Shown here: positions 6,928-15,611 of the stretch, one piece after another
Layout of the letters: each line of letters begins with the position of its first letter
Position numbering within the stretch: the stretch's first letter is position 1
Assembly: GCA_017883385.1 (NCBI GenBank)
Contig: JADGNQ010000054.1
Location: 1-34,227 of the forward strand
Direction: 5' to 3'
Length of the DNA stretch: 34,227 bases
Source: Candidatus Sulfotelmatobacter sp.
Lineage (GTDB): Bacteria > Acidobacteriota > Terriglobia > Terriglobales > Acidobacteriaceae
The notes under the pieces: model-generated
Databases searched by the model: none
The model's input: the letters and a program-made list of their open reading frames with translations, nothing else
What the model was told of the DNA's origin: nothing
Made by a program: the position numbers and the translations under genes

Positions 6928-8802
6928 ATGTGCGGCATTGTCGGCTACGTTGGCAAGAAAAGTGTCGTCCCCATCATCATTGAGGGCCTGCGCCGGCTCG
7001 AGTATCGCGGCTATGATTCGGCGGGAATCGCGGTAGCCGGCGACGCGGACGGGCTGCAGATCCGGCGCGCCGAGGGCAAGCTGCGGAATCTGGAAGAAGT
7101 CATTCGCCTGAACCCGCTTCACGGCACGTATGGCATTGGGCACACACGCTGGGCCACGCACGGGCGTCCCACGGAAGAGAATGCGCACCCCCACCGCGAC
7201 TGCACAGGAAAGATCGTCGTCGTGCATAACGGCATCGTCGAGAACTATCTCAGCCTGAAGAAGAAACTGATCGAAGAAGGGCACAAGTTCACGACCGAAA
7301 CCGACACCGAGATCATTGCCCACCTGGTCGAGAAATATTCCATGAAGGCGGGAAACAGCCGGCGTCCCTCCTTGGAAGAGGCAGTGCGGCAGACGGTAAA
7401 GCAGCTCACTGGCGTCTTTGCACTGGCCGTGATCTCCACCGATGATCCGAACAAGATTGTCGCGGCGCGGAATGGACCTCCGGCCGTAATCGGGCTGGGG
7501 AATGACGAATACTTCGTCGCCTCAGACGTGCCCGCCATCCTGTATCACACGCGCGACATTTTCTTTCTGGGCGACGGCGACCTGGCTGTCGTGACCCCGG
7601 ACGGCGTGCATCTGTCCGACTTTGACGGAAGACCGGTTCAGCGCCAGGTGCAGCATGTGACCTGGGATCCGATCATGGCGGAGAAGGGCGGCTTCAAGCA
7701 TTTCATGCTCAAGGAAATCTACGAGCAGCCGCGCGCCGTACGCGACACGACTCTGGGCCGGGTATCGCAGGACACGGGACACATCTTCCTGGACGAGATC
7801 GAGATTACCGAGGCGGAGCTGCGCGCCGCAAGAAAGATCAATATCCTGGCGTGCGGAACGAGCTGGCACGCCGGGCAAGCAGGCAAGTTCATGATTGAGA
7901 CGCTGGCGCGTGTGCCGGTGGAAGTGGACTATGCCAGCGAGTGGCGCTATCGCACTCCGATTGTCGAACCAGACACGATCACACTGGTGATTTCGCAGTC
8001 TGGAGAAACGGCCGACACGATCGCCGCGCAGAGAGAAGCCAAGAGCAAGGGATCGAAGACGCTCGCCATCTGCAACGTGGTGGGATCGATGATCACGCGC
8101 GAGGCGGCGGGCACGATTTATACGCATGCCGGGCCGGAGATCGGCGTCGCTTCGACCAAGGCTTTTACATGCCAGCTGACGGCCCTGTATTTGTTCGCCA
8201 TGTACCTGGCGCAGGTGCGCGGGACGATAACTGCGGAACAGGCCCGCGCCGCAGTACAGGAACTGACGCACATCCCGGGAAAGCTCGAAATCATTTTGAC
8301 GCACGACGAAGCCTGCGATGAGTTGGCCAAACGGTACCAGAAAGTGCATGACTTTTTATTTCTGGGGCGCGGGATTCACTATCCGATCGCGCTCGAAGGT
8401 GCGCTCAAGCTGAAAGAAATTTCCTACATTCATGCCGAGGGATATCCCGCGGGCGAGATGAAACACGGTCCCAACGCACTGATTGACGAGAACCTGCCGG
8501 TGGTCGTGATCGCGACCAGAGACGTGAACAATCCGGGCTCGATGACGCGCTACGAGAAAACATGCTCGAATCTGAAAGAAGTGAAGGCGCGGTCCGGGGT
8601 TGTCATCGCGCTGGCCACCGAAGGGGACGAAGAAATCAAGGAAGCGGCCGATCACGTTTTATACATTCCGCCCGCGCCCGAAGAGTTGTCGCCGATTCTG
8701 GAGATCGTCCCTCTGCAGTTGCTGGCCTATCACATCGCCGTACGCCGCGGCTGTGACGTGGATCAGCCCAGGAATCTGGCGAAGTCGGTCACGGTCGAGT
8801 AA
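6928..8802 (+). CDS. glmS: Glutamine-fructose-6-phosphate aminotransferase (isomerizing)
   Basis: The product is 624 residues, slightly longer than usual (about 600-610). It starts MCGIVGYVG, so Cys2 is the glutaminase nucleophile after removal of Met1. The class-II glutaminase domain covers about 1-230 ([38 protein letters not shown]). Two SIS sugar-isomerase domains follow (about 300-440 with [10 protein letters not shown] and SQSGETADT; about 475-610), and it ends in the signature [13 protein letters not shown]. It makes glucosamine-6-phosphate from fructose-6-phosphate and glutamine, the first step to UDP-GlcNAc for peptidoglycan and LPS. Only 32 bases separate it from purS, so no glmS ribozyme fits there. 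It faces the membrane-protein gene at 8881 convergently, with no obvious terminator in the 78-base gap. Confidence 0.97.
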   Translation: MCGIVGYVGKKSVVPIIIEGLRRLEYRGYDSAGIAVAGDADGLQIRRAEGKLRNLEEVIRLNPLHGTYGIGHTRWATHGRPTEENAHPHRDCTGKIVVVHNGIVENYLSLKKKLIEEGHKFTTETDTEIIAHLVEKYSMKAGNSRRPSLEEAVRQTVKQLTGVFALAVISTDDPNKIVAARNGPPAVIGLGNDEYFVASDVPAILYHTRDIFFLGDGDLAVVTPDGVHLSDFDGRPVQRQVQHVTWDPIMAEKGGFKHFMLKEIYEQPRAVRDTTLGRVSQDTGHIFLDEIEITEAELRAARKINILACGTSWHAGQAGKFMIETLARVPVEVDYASEWRYRTPIVEPDTITLVISQSGETADTIAAQREAKSKGSKTLAICNVVGSMITREAAGTIYTHAGPEIGVASTKAFTCQLTALYLFAMYLAQVRGTITAEQARAAVQELTHIPGKLEIILTHDEACDELAKRYQKVHDFLFLGRGIHYPIALEGALKLKEISYIHAEGYPAGEMKHGPNALIDENLPVVVIATRDVNNPGSMTRYEKTCSNLKEVKARSGVVIALATEGDEEIKEAADHVLYIPPAPEELSPILEIVPLQLLAYHIAVRRGCDVDQPRNLAKSVTVE

Positions 8803-8880
8803 CTCAGCAGAGTAACTCACAGGTGCAGGGCGTGCATCCGCGGATTCTCGTAGACATCATCCTCGCCCGGATCGGTTCGA

Positions 8881-10464
8881 TCAATCCTCAGATGGGGGCG
8901 GCCCCACTAGAAGCTGAGCGTACAGCCGCCACAAAATATAGGGGAGGGCCGCGAGCGCCGCGCCCCATATCCCAAACGCAGTTCGCACCACCCAAGCCGG
9001 AGCCGCTCCGGCGCGGCGCAGCAGGAACGGCAGGAAATTCCACGTGGTGATGTGGACGTAATCCCAGGGATCCTGGGTCATGGCCTCCGTGTTCAGGCCC
9101 CATGCGTCCATTTTGCCCAGCGCGAAGGCGGCGATGTTCTTGAAGCGCAGCGCAATCACGAAGGTGGGATGGCCGAGCGTCTCCATCTGATAGATTTCGA
9201 TCGGCAGCCAGAAGGCGAGCGACGCGATCTGAATGACGAGGCTGGCGCCGATAAGAACGATTCCGCCGCGCCAGATCCATGGGCTCAGATTCGCGCGATA
9301 ACGCAGGAGCAGGGGTATGGCGATGAGCACCACAAATTCTGCTGCGGTCGAAACGTAGCGATCGCCCCAGGCGAAGTCGCCCGCCCAATAGGTGTAGCGT
9401 GCGTAGAAGCTGATGTAGCCTGCCAGGAGTAGGAGTGAAGTCGCTCCGTAGGCGCGGACTTCCGGACTGAGACGCTTCCACAAAAGTGCCAGCAGTACTA
9501 CGGCGAGCACGAGAAGTGGATCGAATAAGAAGATCGACTTCTCGGGCTTGAACAGCGCGCCCAGAACTCCTTCATGAAAAGGCGTGCTCCAGGGGAAGTT
9601 TGCGGGCAGGGTTGGGTCCTGCAGGCGCTGCTCCCGCGCGAAAATCGGAATGTAGGTCTGGGTCAACGACCCAAAGCGGTAGAAGCTGTAGAGACGTTCG
9701 ACGATCGCAAAGAGAGCATAGACCGGCACGGCAATCTTGCAGTAGGCCAGAAGCCTCCGCCACAGGTCTCGTCCGCGAACCTGCTCGAACCACAGCACGG
9801 TCAGCAGGAAGAAGCCGGCTGCCACCAGATCGAGACCAGTCGTCACCCGTGTCAAAAGGTTGAGTCCAAGCGCGGTTGACCCGAGCAAGAGCGCACGGAT
9901 ACTGTCGGTGCGAAGCCACTCAAACTGGAAGGAGAATCCCACCAGAGTCAGCAGCATGATGTAGTTGTTCTCCTGCATGTTCTGGGTGTAGTGCAGGTGC
10001 GTGGTGCAGAACAGCAGCGCAAGAACGCCGGCAACCGATTCGTTCACGCTGAAACGCAGTTGGCTCAGCAGGCGGAACGCAACCAGCACTGTCAGCACGC
10101 TTACCAGAATGTTCGTACTGTAACTAACGATGATGCTACGCACGGCCGGATCATCTTCGTACTCAGAAAAGATGGGCCAGTGCGCGATCCACGTGCCAAC
10201 CAGGTCCGCAGGCAGCAGGAGCAGTGATTGGCCTATGCCGTACCAGCTGAAGATCCGGCCACCGCGGCCGTGCAGTCCGAACTCGGGATACTCGTTGGGA
10301 AACACCTGCGGTTGCGAAGTCCAGAGCCAGTGCGTGGTCTGCAAGCGGTGCATGGTGTCGGCACTTCCCAATTCGCCGGACTGAACAACGAAGGCGAGCA
10401 AACCTGCCGCAAGGCATAAAAGAAATAGAGGATCCCGCAGCCAGCGGGCCAAGGGTGAGGTCAT
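8881..10464 (-). CDS. Polytopic membrane protein, GT-C glycosyltransferase-like
   Basis: The product is 527 residues with about 10-12 hydrophobic segments. The first is LFLLCLAAGLLAFVVQSG; later ones include LVSVLTVLVAFRLLS and LLVLAVVLLALLW. The first outer loop (GELGSADTMHRLQTTHWLW, then LHGRGGRIFSWYGIGQSLLLLP) resembles the acidic first loop and the RDGHYYSKYGPGQSLL-like segment of GT-C membrane glycosyltransferases (PMT/family 39-like), which use polyprenyl-phosphate sugars. This is a resemblance by pattern only; the catalytic acid and substrate are not established. I chose the ATG at 10464 (MTSPLARWLRD) because it starts just before the first membrane segment; a frame from 10557 adds 31 unlikely residues. 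The ribosome site is weak (GAAG). It stands alone on the minus strand. Confidence 0.7.
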   Translation of the reverse strand: MTSPLARWLRDPLFLLCLAAGLLAFVVQSGELGSADTMHRLQTTHWLWTSQPQVFPNEYPEFGLHGRGGRIFSWYGIGQSLLLLPADLVGTWIAHWPIFSEYEDDPAVRSIIVSYSTNILVSVLTVLVAFRLLSQLRFSVNESVAGVLALLFCTTHLHYTQNMQENNYIMLLTLVGFSFQFEWLRTDSIRALLLGSTALGLNLLTRVTTGLDLVAAGFFLLTVLWFEQVRGRDLWRRLLAYCKIAVPVYALFAIVERLYSFYRFGSLTQTYIPIFAREQRLQDPTLPANFPWSTPFHEGVLGALFKPEKSIFLFDPLLVLAVVLLALLWKRLSPEVRAYGATSLLLLAGYISFYARYTYWAGDFAWGDRYVSTAAEFVVLIAIPLLLRYRANLSPWIWRGGIVLIGASLVIQIASLAFWLPIEIYQMETLGHPTFVIALRFKNIAAFALGKMDAWGLNTEAMTQDPWDYVHITTWNFLPFLLRRAGAAPAWVVRTAFGIWGAALAALPYILWRLYAQLLVGPPPSED

Positions 10465-10566
10465 CGCTTCGATGTTAATCGAAAGTGATAGTCTATTCGG
10501 TGAAATTTCTGGAACTATGCTTTTGACAACCGACGCTTCCACAATCAAGTTCAACAAGCGAAACCT

Positions 10567-10962
10567 ATGAATCGATGGATGATGACCGGCGCAGCACTTT
10601 TCGTTCTGCTAGTGGCAACGATTGGAGTCGGCGACGACAAGACACCGCACACCTATCAGAAGGGAACGATCACGGGCTGGGACACCCGGATCGATATTCG
10701 CAACGCAGGTAACGGCCAAAGAGTCCGCCGCCGCACGAGAGTCTACGAATTGAAAACCGCAGACCTGGTCTACGAGATTGACGACTGCGGCGCTTTCCAG
10801 GCTGGGCAATTCACTGCTGGGCAAGCCGTAGATTACCGCGTAGATACTGCTGACAAAAGGATCTACATCCTTCACGACAACGGGAAGGAATACAAATGCA
10901 AAATGGAGGGTGCCAAGACTGCCGAGGACGATAAGACCGACGCTCCTTCTGACGCGCACTAG
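10567..10962 (+). CDS. Small secreted protein, first of two tandem paralogs
   Basis: The product is 131 residues. A signal peptide (MNRWMMTGAALFVLLVATIGVG) precedes a mature domain with KGTITGWDTR, YELKTADLVYEIDDCGAFQA, GQFTAGQAVDYRVD, KRIYILHDNGKEYKCKMEGA and a charged tail. The gene at 11111 encodes the same pattern in the same length, so the pair arose by duplication. The two conserved Cys (DDCG and YKCKM) may form a disulfide. The domain looks like a small all-beta fold. I recognise no catalytic residues and know no function. TTGACA occurs near 10524, but without a clear -10 box. Confidence 0.75.
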   Translation: MNRWMMTGAALFVLLVATIGVGDDKTPHTYQKGTITGWDTRIDIRNAGNGQRVRRRTRVYELKTADLVYEIDDCGAFQAGQFTAGQAVDYRVDTADKRIYILHDNGKEYKCKMEGAKTAEDDKTDAPSDAH

Positions 10963-11110
10963 TGCGGTGGCCCGCGGTTCCACGGGATCAAGCGATGCCG
11001 TTATCCTGACCGTCAGTGGAGCCGACTGGGAAGGGATGATGGACTTGACTCTACGGAGTTTGCCCCCGCAACCCAATCTTCTGGGAATGAAGTTCGGCGA
11101 ATGAACAACT

Positions 11111-11506
11111 ATGAATCCGATGACGATACTTCGACCTGCCCTTTTCGTTCTGCTCACGGCCGCAATGATGGCCGGTCAGACAGCCCACACCTATCAACAC
11201 GGAACGATCACCGGCTGGAGCACAAGATATTACCCCTCCGGATTCTCCGGCAAACACAAGCTTTTTGAGTTGAAGGGGGACGGCATGGTCTATCAGATCG
11301 ACGATTGCGGATCTTTCCAGGCCGGGCAATTCGCGGCTGGGCAAACTGTGGACTACCGAGTCGATGAAGCTGACCCGCATGACAAGAGGATCTACATACG
11401 ACGCGACGACGACAAGGAGTACAAGTGCAAAATGGATGGTGCTAGAGCCATTGTTAGCCCTAAACCCGACGCTCCTTCCACCCCCGCTCCTTCCGCGAAG
11501 CCCTAG
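11111..11506 (+). CDS. Small secreted protein, second of two tandem paralogs
   Basis: The product is 131 residues with a signal peptide (MNPMTILRPALFVLLTAAMMAG). The mature part matches the upstream gene at the blocks GTITGW, ELKGDGMVYQIDDCGSFQAG, QFAAGQTVDYRVD, KRIYI and KEYKCKMDGA. The region after ITGW differs most (ArgTyr-rich here, IDIRNAGNG in the first copy), and the tail is Pro/Ala/Ser-rich (PSTPAPSAKP) rather than acidic. The spacing of 148 bases suggests each copy may have its own promoter, though none is clear. The next gene (kinase) starts 181 bases on. No function is known; export to the periplasm or outside is inferred from the signal peptide. Confidence 0.75.
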   Translation: MNPMTILRPALFVLLTAAMMAGQTAHTYQHGTITGWSTRYYPSGFSGKHKLFELKGDGMVYQIDDCGSFQAGQFAAGQTVDYRVDEADPHDKRIYIRRDDDKEYKCKMDGARAIVSPKPDAPSTPAPSAKP

Positions 11507-11687
11507 CAACGCCCTTTTGGTAAGCGGCTGCCGTTGGTCGCCACAACTTCTGCGCCGGTTTCACGTTTCGCACACCAGTTTCATTTCCTGGAACGACCCA
11601 AGCGAGAGATCATCTCGGATTCGTACCAAATGACGCGGCGTTGCGCTCCCTGGCCGCGAAACGGGTAAACTGTTCGCGGAAAAACCT

Positions 11688-14417
11688 ATGTCGATTTGCA
11701 CATCCTGTGGCATGGAGGTTCCCGGAACAGCGCGCTTCTGCTCTTCCTGCGGACAACCAGTTTCGAATACCGACGACATGGCGACAATCGACTTCGCCAC
11801 CGCGGCCTCGCCCCTGCCTCCGCGGCCCCCGTCGCGATCGTCGTCGCGGCCTTCCAGTTCTGCCGAGTACTTGTTAAGCGAGGGCCGGTTCCTTCCCGGA
11901 CGTCTGGTGGCGTCACGTTATCGCATCATCGCGCTGCTCGGAAAAGGCGGCATGGGCGAGGTCTATCGCGCCGACGACCTGACGCTCGGCCAACCCGTCG
12001 CCTTGAAGTTTCTGCCCGACGAGGCCGCGCGCGACGAGGGACTGCTCGATCGCTTTCGCAATGAAGTCCGAATCGCGCGGCGGGTTTCCCATCCTAATGT
12101 TTGCCGTGTGTACGACGTGGGCGATGTAGATGGCCAAACGTTTTTCACCATGGAGTACGTCGATGGCGAAGACCTGGCTTCGCTGCTGCGGCGCATCGGG
12201 CGGCTGCCGCAGGATAAAGCGCTCGAGATTGGGCGGCAGCTTTGCGCAGGACTGGCAGCGGCCCACGCCAAGGGCGTGCTGCATCGCGACTTGAAGCCGG
12301 CCAACATCATGCTGGATGGGAGGGGACAGGTCGTAATCACGGACTTCGGTCTAGCCGGCGTGGCCGACAATATTCGGGGCACCGAAATCCGCAGCGGCAC
12401 CCCTGCGTACATGGCTCCGGAGCAACTGGCGGGCAAGGAAGTCAGCACACGCAGCGACATTTATTCGCTGGGTCTGGTGCTGTATGAGGTGTTCACGGGC
12501 AAGCGGGCCTTTGCGGAAAAAACCGCAGGAGCCGCGCACGCACACGGCGATCACACACCCAGCCGGCCATCGTCGGTGGTAAAAGATCTCGACCCAATCA
12601 TAGAGAAGGTCATACTGCGCTGCCTCGATGCTGAGCCTATGGCTCGTCCGGCCACGGCCCTGGCAGTCGCTGCGGCCTTGCCGGGCGGCGATCCGCTGGC
12701 CGCGGCGCTGGCCGCAGGGGAAACCCCGTCGCCGCAAATGGTGGCAGCAGCGGGAGAATCGGCCGGGTTGCGTCCACGAACCGCAGTGATTTGCCTGGCA
12801 GCCGTGCTACTTGGTCTGGCTTTCGCCACTTACTTCGACCTCCACTACAGCGCATTGGAAAAGATGGGGCTGGAGCTGACCCCGGAGGTTCTGACCCAGA
12901 AGTCTCACGAAATCATTGCCCGCCTGGGATATGAGGGCCGCCCCACCGACACCGTGTTCGGCCTCCAGTATGACGGCGACTTCCAGGACTACGTGGAGAA
13001 GAACGACAAGCCGCCACACTGGGACGCGGTGCTCGCGGCGCGGCCTTCCCTGCTGCAGTACTGGTACCGGCAAAGCCCCGACTCCCTGGTAGCGAGCGAT
13101 TTCCGTGATCAACAGTTGACGCCGGGAATCGTGACCAGAACGGATCCGCCCACCGTGCTCTCGGGCATGATCAATCTGGAACTCGATCCGCAGGGGCGAC
13201 TCACATATTTCCAGGCAGTCCCGCCCCAAAAACAAGAGGACAAGAGCAACGCAGCAACACCTGTGGCGTTCGACTGGAACATTCTTTTCAGCGCCTCCGG
13301 GTTGGATCCATCGAAATTCCAGACTACACAACCCACGTGGGTGTCGCTGGCTGCGTCCGACACGCGCATGGCATGGACTGGAAGCTGGCCGGGGACGACG
13401 CGTCCGCTGCGCGTGGAAGCGGCAGCGTTCCATGGCAAGCCGGTCTTCTTTTCGCTCATTGGCGACTGGACCAAACCGGAACGCATGCCCAATACCGAGA
13501 AGAAGTCCATCGGCCAGCGGGTGAGCAAGATTGTCGGTCTGGCCCTGCTGGGCTCACTTCTGGCTGGAGCGGGCTTTCTGGCGCGGAGAAACTACCGCCA
13601 GGGACGAGGCGACAAGGCAGGCGCGTTCCGCCTGGCGACGGTAATGTTCGGGCTGGAGATTGGCTTGTGGCTGTGCCGCAGTCACTTCACTACCGTCGGC
13701 GACACCCTCGGCCTCTTCATCATCGCGGTCAGCACGGGGCTGTTCGTTTCGGGAGTCACGTGGATGCTGTACCTGGCGGTGGAGCCGTGGGTACGGCGCC
13801 ACTGGCCGCAGACCATCATCTCCTGGAGCCGGCTGCTGTCGGGGCAGGCGCGCGATCCGCTGGTAGGCCGCGATATTCTGTTCGGCGTGATTCTGGGGGT
13901 GGTCTGGATTCTCATTTTCCAGATTCGATACATCCCCATGATGCGGATGGGCGCTTCGCCCTCGCTCTTCTCGACCGAAGCCCTAATGGGAGGACGCGAA
14001 GCGCTGGGCGCGTGGTTGCAGCAATGGCCGCAGTCGATCCAGAGCATGCTGGTCTTCTTCTTTGTGCTGTTCGGACTAAAGGTCTTGCTGCGCAAGGAAT
14101 GGATTGCGGCAATCGTATTTGTCGCCATCTTCGCGGTCCCGCGCGCGCTGACCAGTACTTACATGGCAGTGGAGATGCCCGCGCTGATTCTCGTCTATGC
14201 CGTTGCGGTGCTCATAGTCCTGCGCTTCGGACTCGTGCCGCTGGCCTGCGCGATTTTCACAGTGAATCTGATGGCTAACGTTCCTTTCTCCGCCGACCTC
14301 TCCGCGTGGTACATGACGACGTCGATCCTGGCGCTGCTCAGCGTGGTAGCGCTGGCAGGATGGGGTTTCTATCACTCGCTGGGCGGGGAACCGTTGTGGC
14401 GGGTGGAGATGGAGTAG
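11688..14417 (+). CDS. Zinc-ribbon Ser/Thr protein kinase with a polytopic membrane C-terminus
   Basis: The product is 909 residues. Residues 1-25 form a zinc ribbon (Cys4, Cys7, Cys18, Cys21). After a Pro/Ser-rich linker comes a Hanks-type kinase (about 78-340): Gly loop GKGGMGEV (85-92), Lys107 in VALKFLP, catalytic HRDLKPAN (199-206), DFG (219-221) and APEQ (243-246), so it should be active. A membrane segment follows (AVICLAAVLLGLAFATYF), then an extracytoplasmic domain of about 220 residues (SALEKMGLELTPEV... YDGDFQDYVEKND), then about eight more hydrophobic segments to the end. Many bacterial kinases have one membrane segment and an outer sensor; a multi-pass C-terminus is less usual. 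It probably phosphorylates cytoplasmic partners in answer to an envelope signal. The start ATG has little ribosome site. Confidence 0.9.
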   Translation: MSICTSCGMEVPGTARFCSSCGQPVSNTDDMATIDFATAASPLPPRPPSRSSSRPSSSAEYLLSEGRFLPGRLVASRYRIIALLGKGGMGEVYRADDLTLGQPVALKFLPDEAARDEGLLDRFRNEVRIARRVSHPNVCRVYDVGDVDGQTFFTMEYVDGEDLASLLRRIGRLPQDKALEIGRQLCAGLAAAHAKGVLHRDLKPANIMLDGRGQVVITDFGLAGVADNIRGTEIRSGTPAYMAPEQLAGKEVSTRSDIYSLGLVLYEVFTGKRAFAEKTAGAAHAHGDHTPSRPSSVVKDLDPIIEKVILRCLDAEPMARPATALAVAAALPGGDPLAAALAAGETPSPQMVAAAGESAGLRPRTAVICLAAVLLGLAFATYFDLHYSALEKMGLELTPEVLTQKSHEIIARLGYEGRPTDTVFGLQYDGDFQDYVEKNDKPPHWDAVLAARPSLLQYWYRQSPDSLVASDFRDQQLTPGIVTRTDPPTVLSGMINLELDPQGRLTYFQAVPPQKQEDKSNAATPVAFDWNILFSASGLDPSKFQTTQPTWVSLAASDTRMAWTGSWPGTTRPLRVEAAAFHGKPVFFSLIGDWTKPERMPNTEKKSIGQRVSKIVGLALLGSLLAGAGFLARRNYRQGRGDKAGAFRLATVMFGLEIGLWLCRSHFTTVGDTLGLFIIAVSTGLFVSGVTWMLYLAVEPWVRRHWPQTIISWSRLLSGQARDPLVGRDILFGVILGVVWILIFQIRYIPMMRMGASPSLFSTEALMGGREALGAWLQQWPQSIQSMLVFFFVLFGLKVLLRKEWIAAIVFVAIFAVPRALTSTYMAVEMPALILVYAVAVLIVLRFGLVPLACAIFTVNLMANVPFSADLSAWYMTTSILALLSVVALAGWGFYHSLGGEPLWRVEME

Positions 14418-14439
14418 CGTTTGTCAGGCGCCTGCTGCT

Positions 14440-15303
14440 CTATTTGATCTGGAGGTTCCCCTGGTCAAGGCCAATGTTGTCGTGGATCTTGTCTGCGGTC
14501 ATATCCCAATCATAGAGACGAGTCGTGCCATCCTGTAGCTCCTCGGTGTATTGGAGATCGTAACGCCGGGGCAGCGTGATTCCGTTTTCGGTCTGGAAAT
14601 CCGTAAAGCGCTCCTCGATCGTGTAGCGGATTTCCTTCTGATCGACGCTGGTCGTGATGCCGTTTCGAACGCCACTGGGCACGACCGAAACTGAATAGAC
14701 CGACTTGACGTGGCGATAAGTCGAGGGATCAAAGTAAAGCTTGACGGTCATCTCGGTGCCACCCTTCGGGAAGTACTGAATGCCGTGTAGTTCATGACCG
14801 TCGATTTTCTTGAGGCCAAGGTATTCCAGCCTGCCCCGGCTCGGGTCAAGGTTTTGCAGGGCCCAGGCCGTGGAAAGTTCTCCGCCTAGCAGGCCTTCTT
14901 TGACCATGGAGTCCTGAGCACTCACGAATTTTGCAAGGTCGCTAGGCTGGTGCGAGGCGGTCGCCACGGCAAAGGAGGTCCTCTCGCCGTCGAAGATGAA
15001 TTGTTCCCCCCGCCAATCGCCGCTGCCAAACCTCATCACGAACTTGGACTTGCGTCCCTCGGATACGCGCCCCCAGCTACCGACGGATTCGCCGGCGCCG
15101 CCGACCAGAATTTTGAAGCGTAGCGTGCCTTGTATGGCGCGCGACGTAATGGCCGTACGCGCTTCCGACGTGCCAATCGAATCGAGGTGTTTGGCAACGA
15201 CTTCTGCCGGCGTCGTGTCGGCCGCATGAGCCGAACAAAAAGGCCCGGCGAACGACAACACTAGAACCGCCTTTCTCCAGCTATGGCTGTTTCTCCTGAA
15301 CAT
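14440..15303 (-). CDS. Secreted protein with LolA-like fold
   Basis: The product is 287 residues. A signal peptide (MFRRNSHSWRKAVLVLSFAG, cleavage near SAHA) precedes a domain that begins TPAEVVAKHLDSIG and has the alternating strands of LolA/LolB-like proteins (IQGTLRFKILVGG, KFVMRFGSGDWRGEQFIFDG, then LEYLGLKKIDGHELHGIQY and TVKLYFDPSTYRHV). These folds bind lipids or hydrophobic ligands in the periplasm; what this one binds is not known. I chose the ATG at 15303 because it begins the signal peptide and GGGGGA lies about 7 bases upstream; a longer frame from 15510 adds 69 unlikely residues. It is transcribed away from dnaK, with 308 bases between them, and converges on the kinase gene. Confidence 0.8.
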   Translation of the reverse strand: MFRRNSHSWRKAVLVLSFAGPFCSAHAADTTPAEVVAKHLDSIGTSEARTAITSRAIQGTLRFKILVGGAGESVGSWGRVSEGRKSKFVMRFGSGDWRGEQFIFDGERTSFAVATASHQPSDLAKFVSAQDSMVKEGLLGGELSTAWALQNLDPSRGRLEYLGLKKIDGHELHGIQYFPKGGTEMTVKLYFDPSTYRHVKSVYSVSVVPSGVRNGITTSVDQKEIRYTIEERFTDFQTENGITLPRRYDLQYTEELQDGTTRLYDWDMTADKIHDNIGLDQGNLQIK

Positions 15304-15516
15304 AGTGAAGTCCCCCGTTGCGAATCTCCAATCGAACCGGGACTCGTCGGTCCACCGGTTCTCGAAGCGACTTGCTCTGAGGCCACCAACATACGCCAGG
15401 TCGAACTTCAAGTCAGCCGAAAACCGGATCTCCCTGGCTAACTCCGCGCGCGAGGCAAAGACGTTGACAACACAAGAAGTATGCCGCAACTTCTCTGTGT
15501 CCTGCCGCATCTAAAC

Positions 15517-15546
15517 ATTGACAACAATCCACTCAAGTATTAGCAT
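15517..15546 (+). promoter_or_regulatory. Possible dnaK promoter overlapping a partial HAIR (HspR operator)
   Basis: TTGACA (15518-15523) lies 17 bases before TAGCAT (15541-15546, 4 of 6 to TATAAT), a plausible sigma70 promoter. Between the boxes sits ACTCAAG (15531-15537), a perfect right arm of the HspR operator CTTGAGT-N7-ACTCAAG. Seven bases upstream is ATTGACA, which keeps only TTGA of the left arm. An HspR-like gene lies at 22689. The rest of the 308-base gap (15304-15611) holds the leftward promoter of the 14440 gene, not identified, and a second TTGACA at 15464. Confidence 0.4.
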
Positions 15547-15611
15547 GGTGCTTAGCGCAATCATATTAATACTGATTTTAAAGCACTTATCTGATTCACA
15601 AGGAGCGTTTT

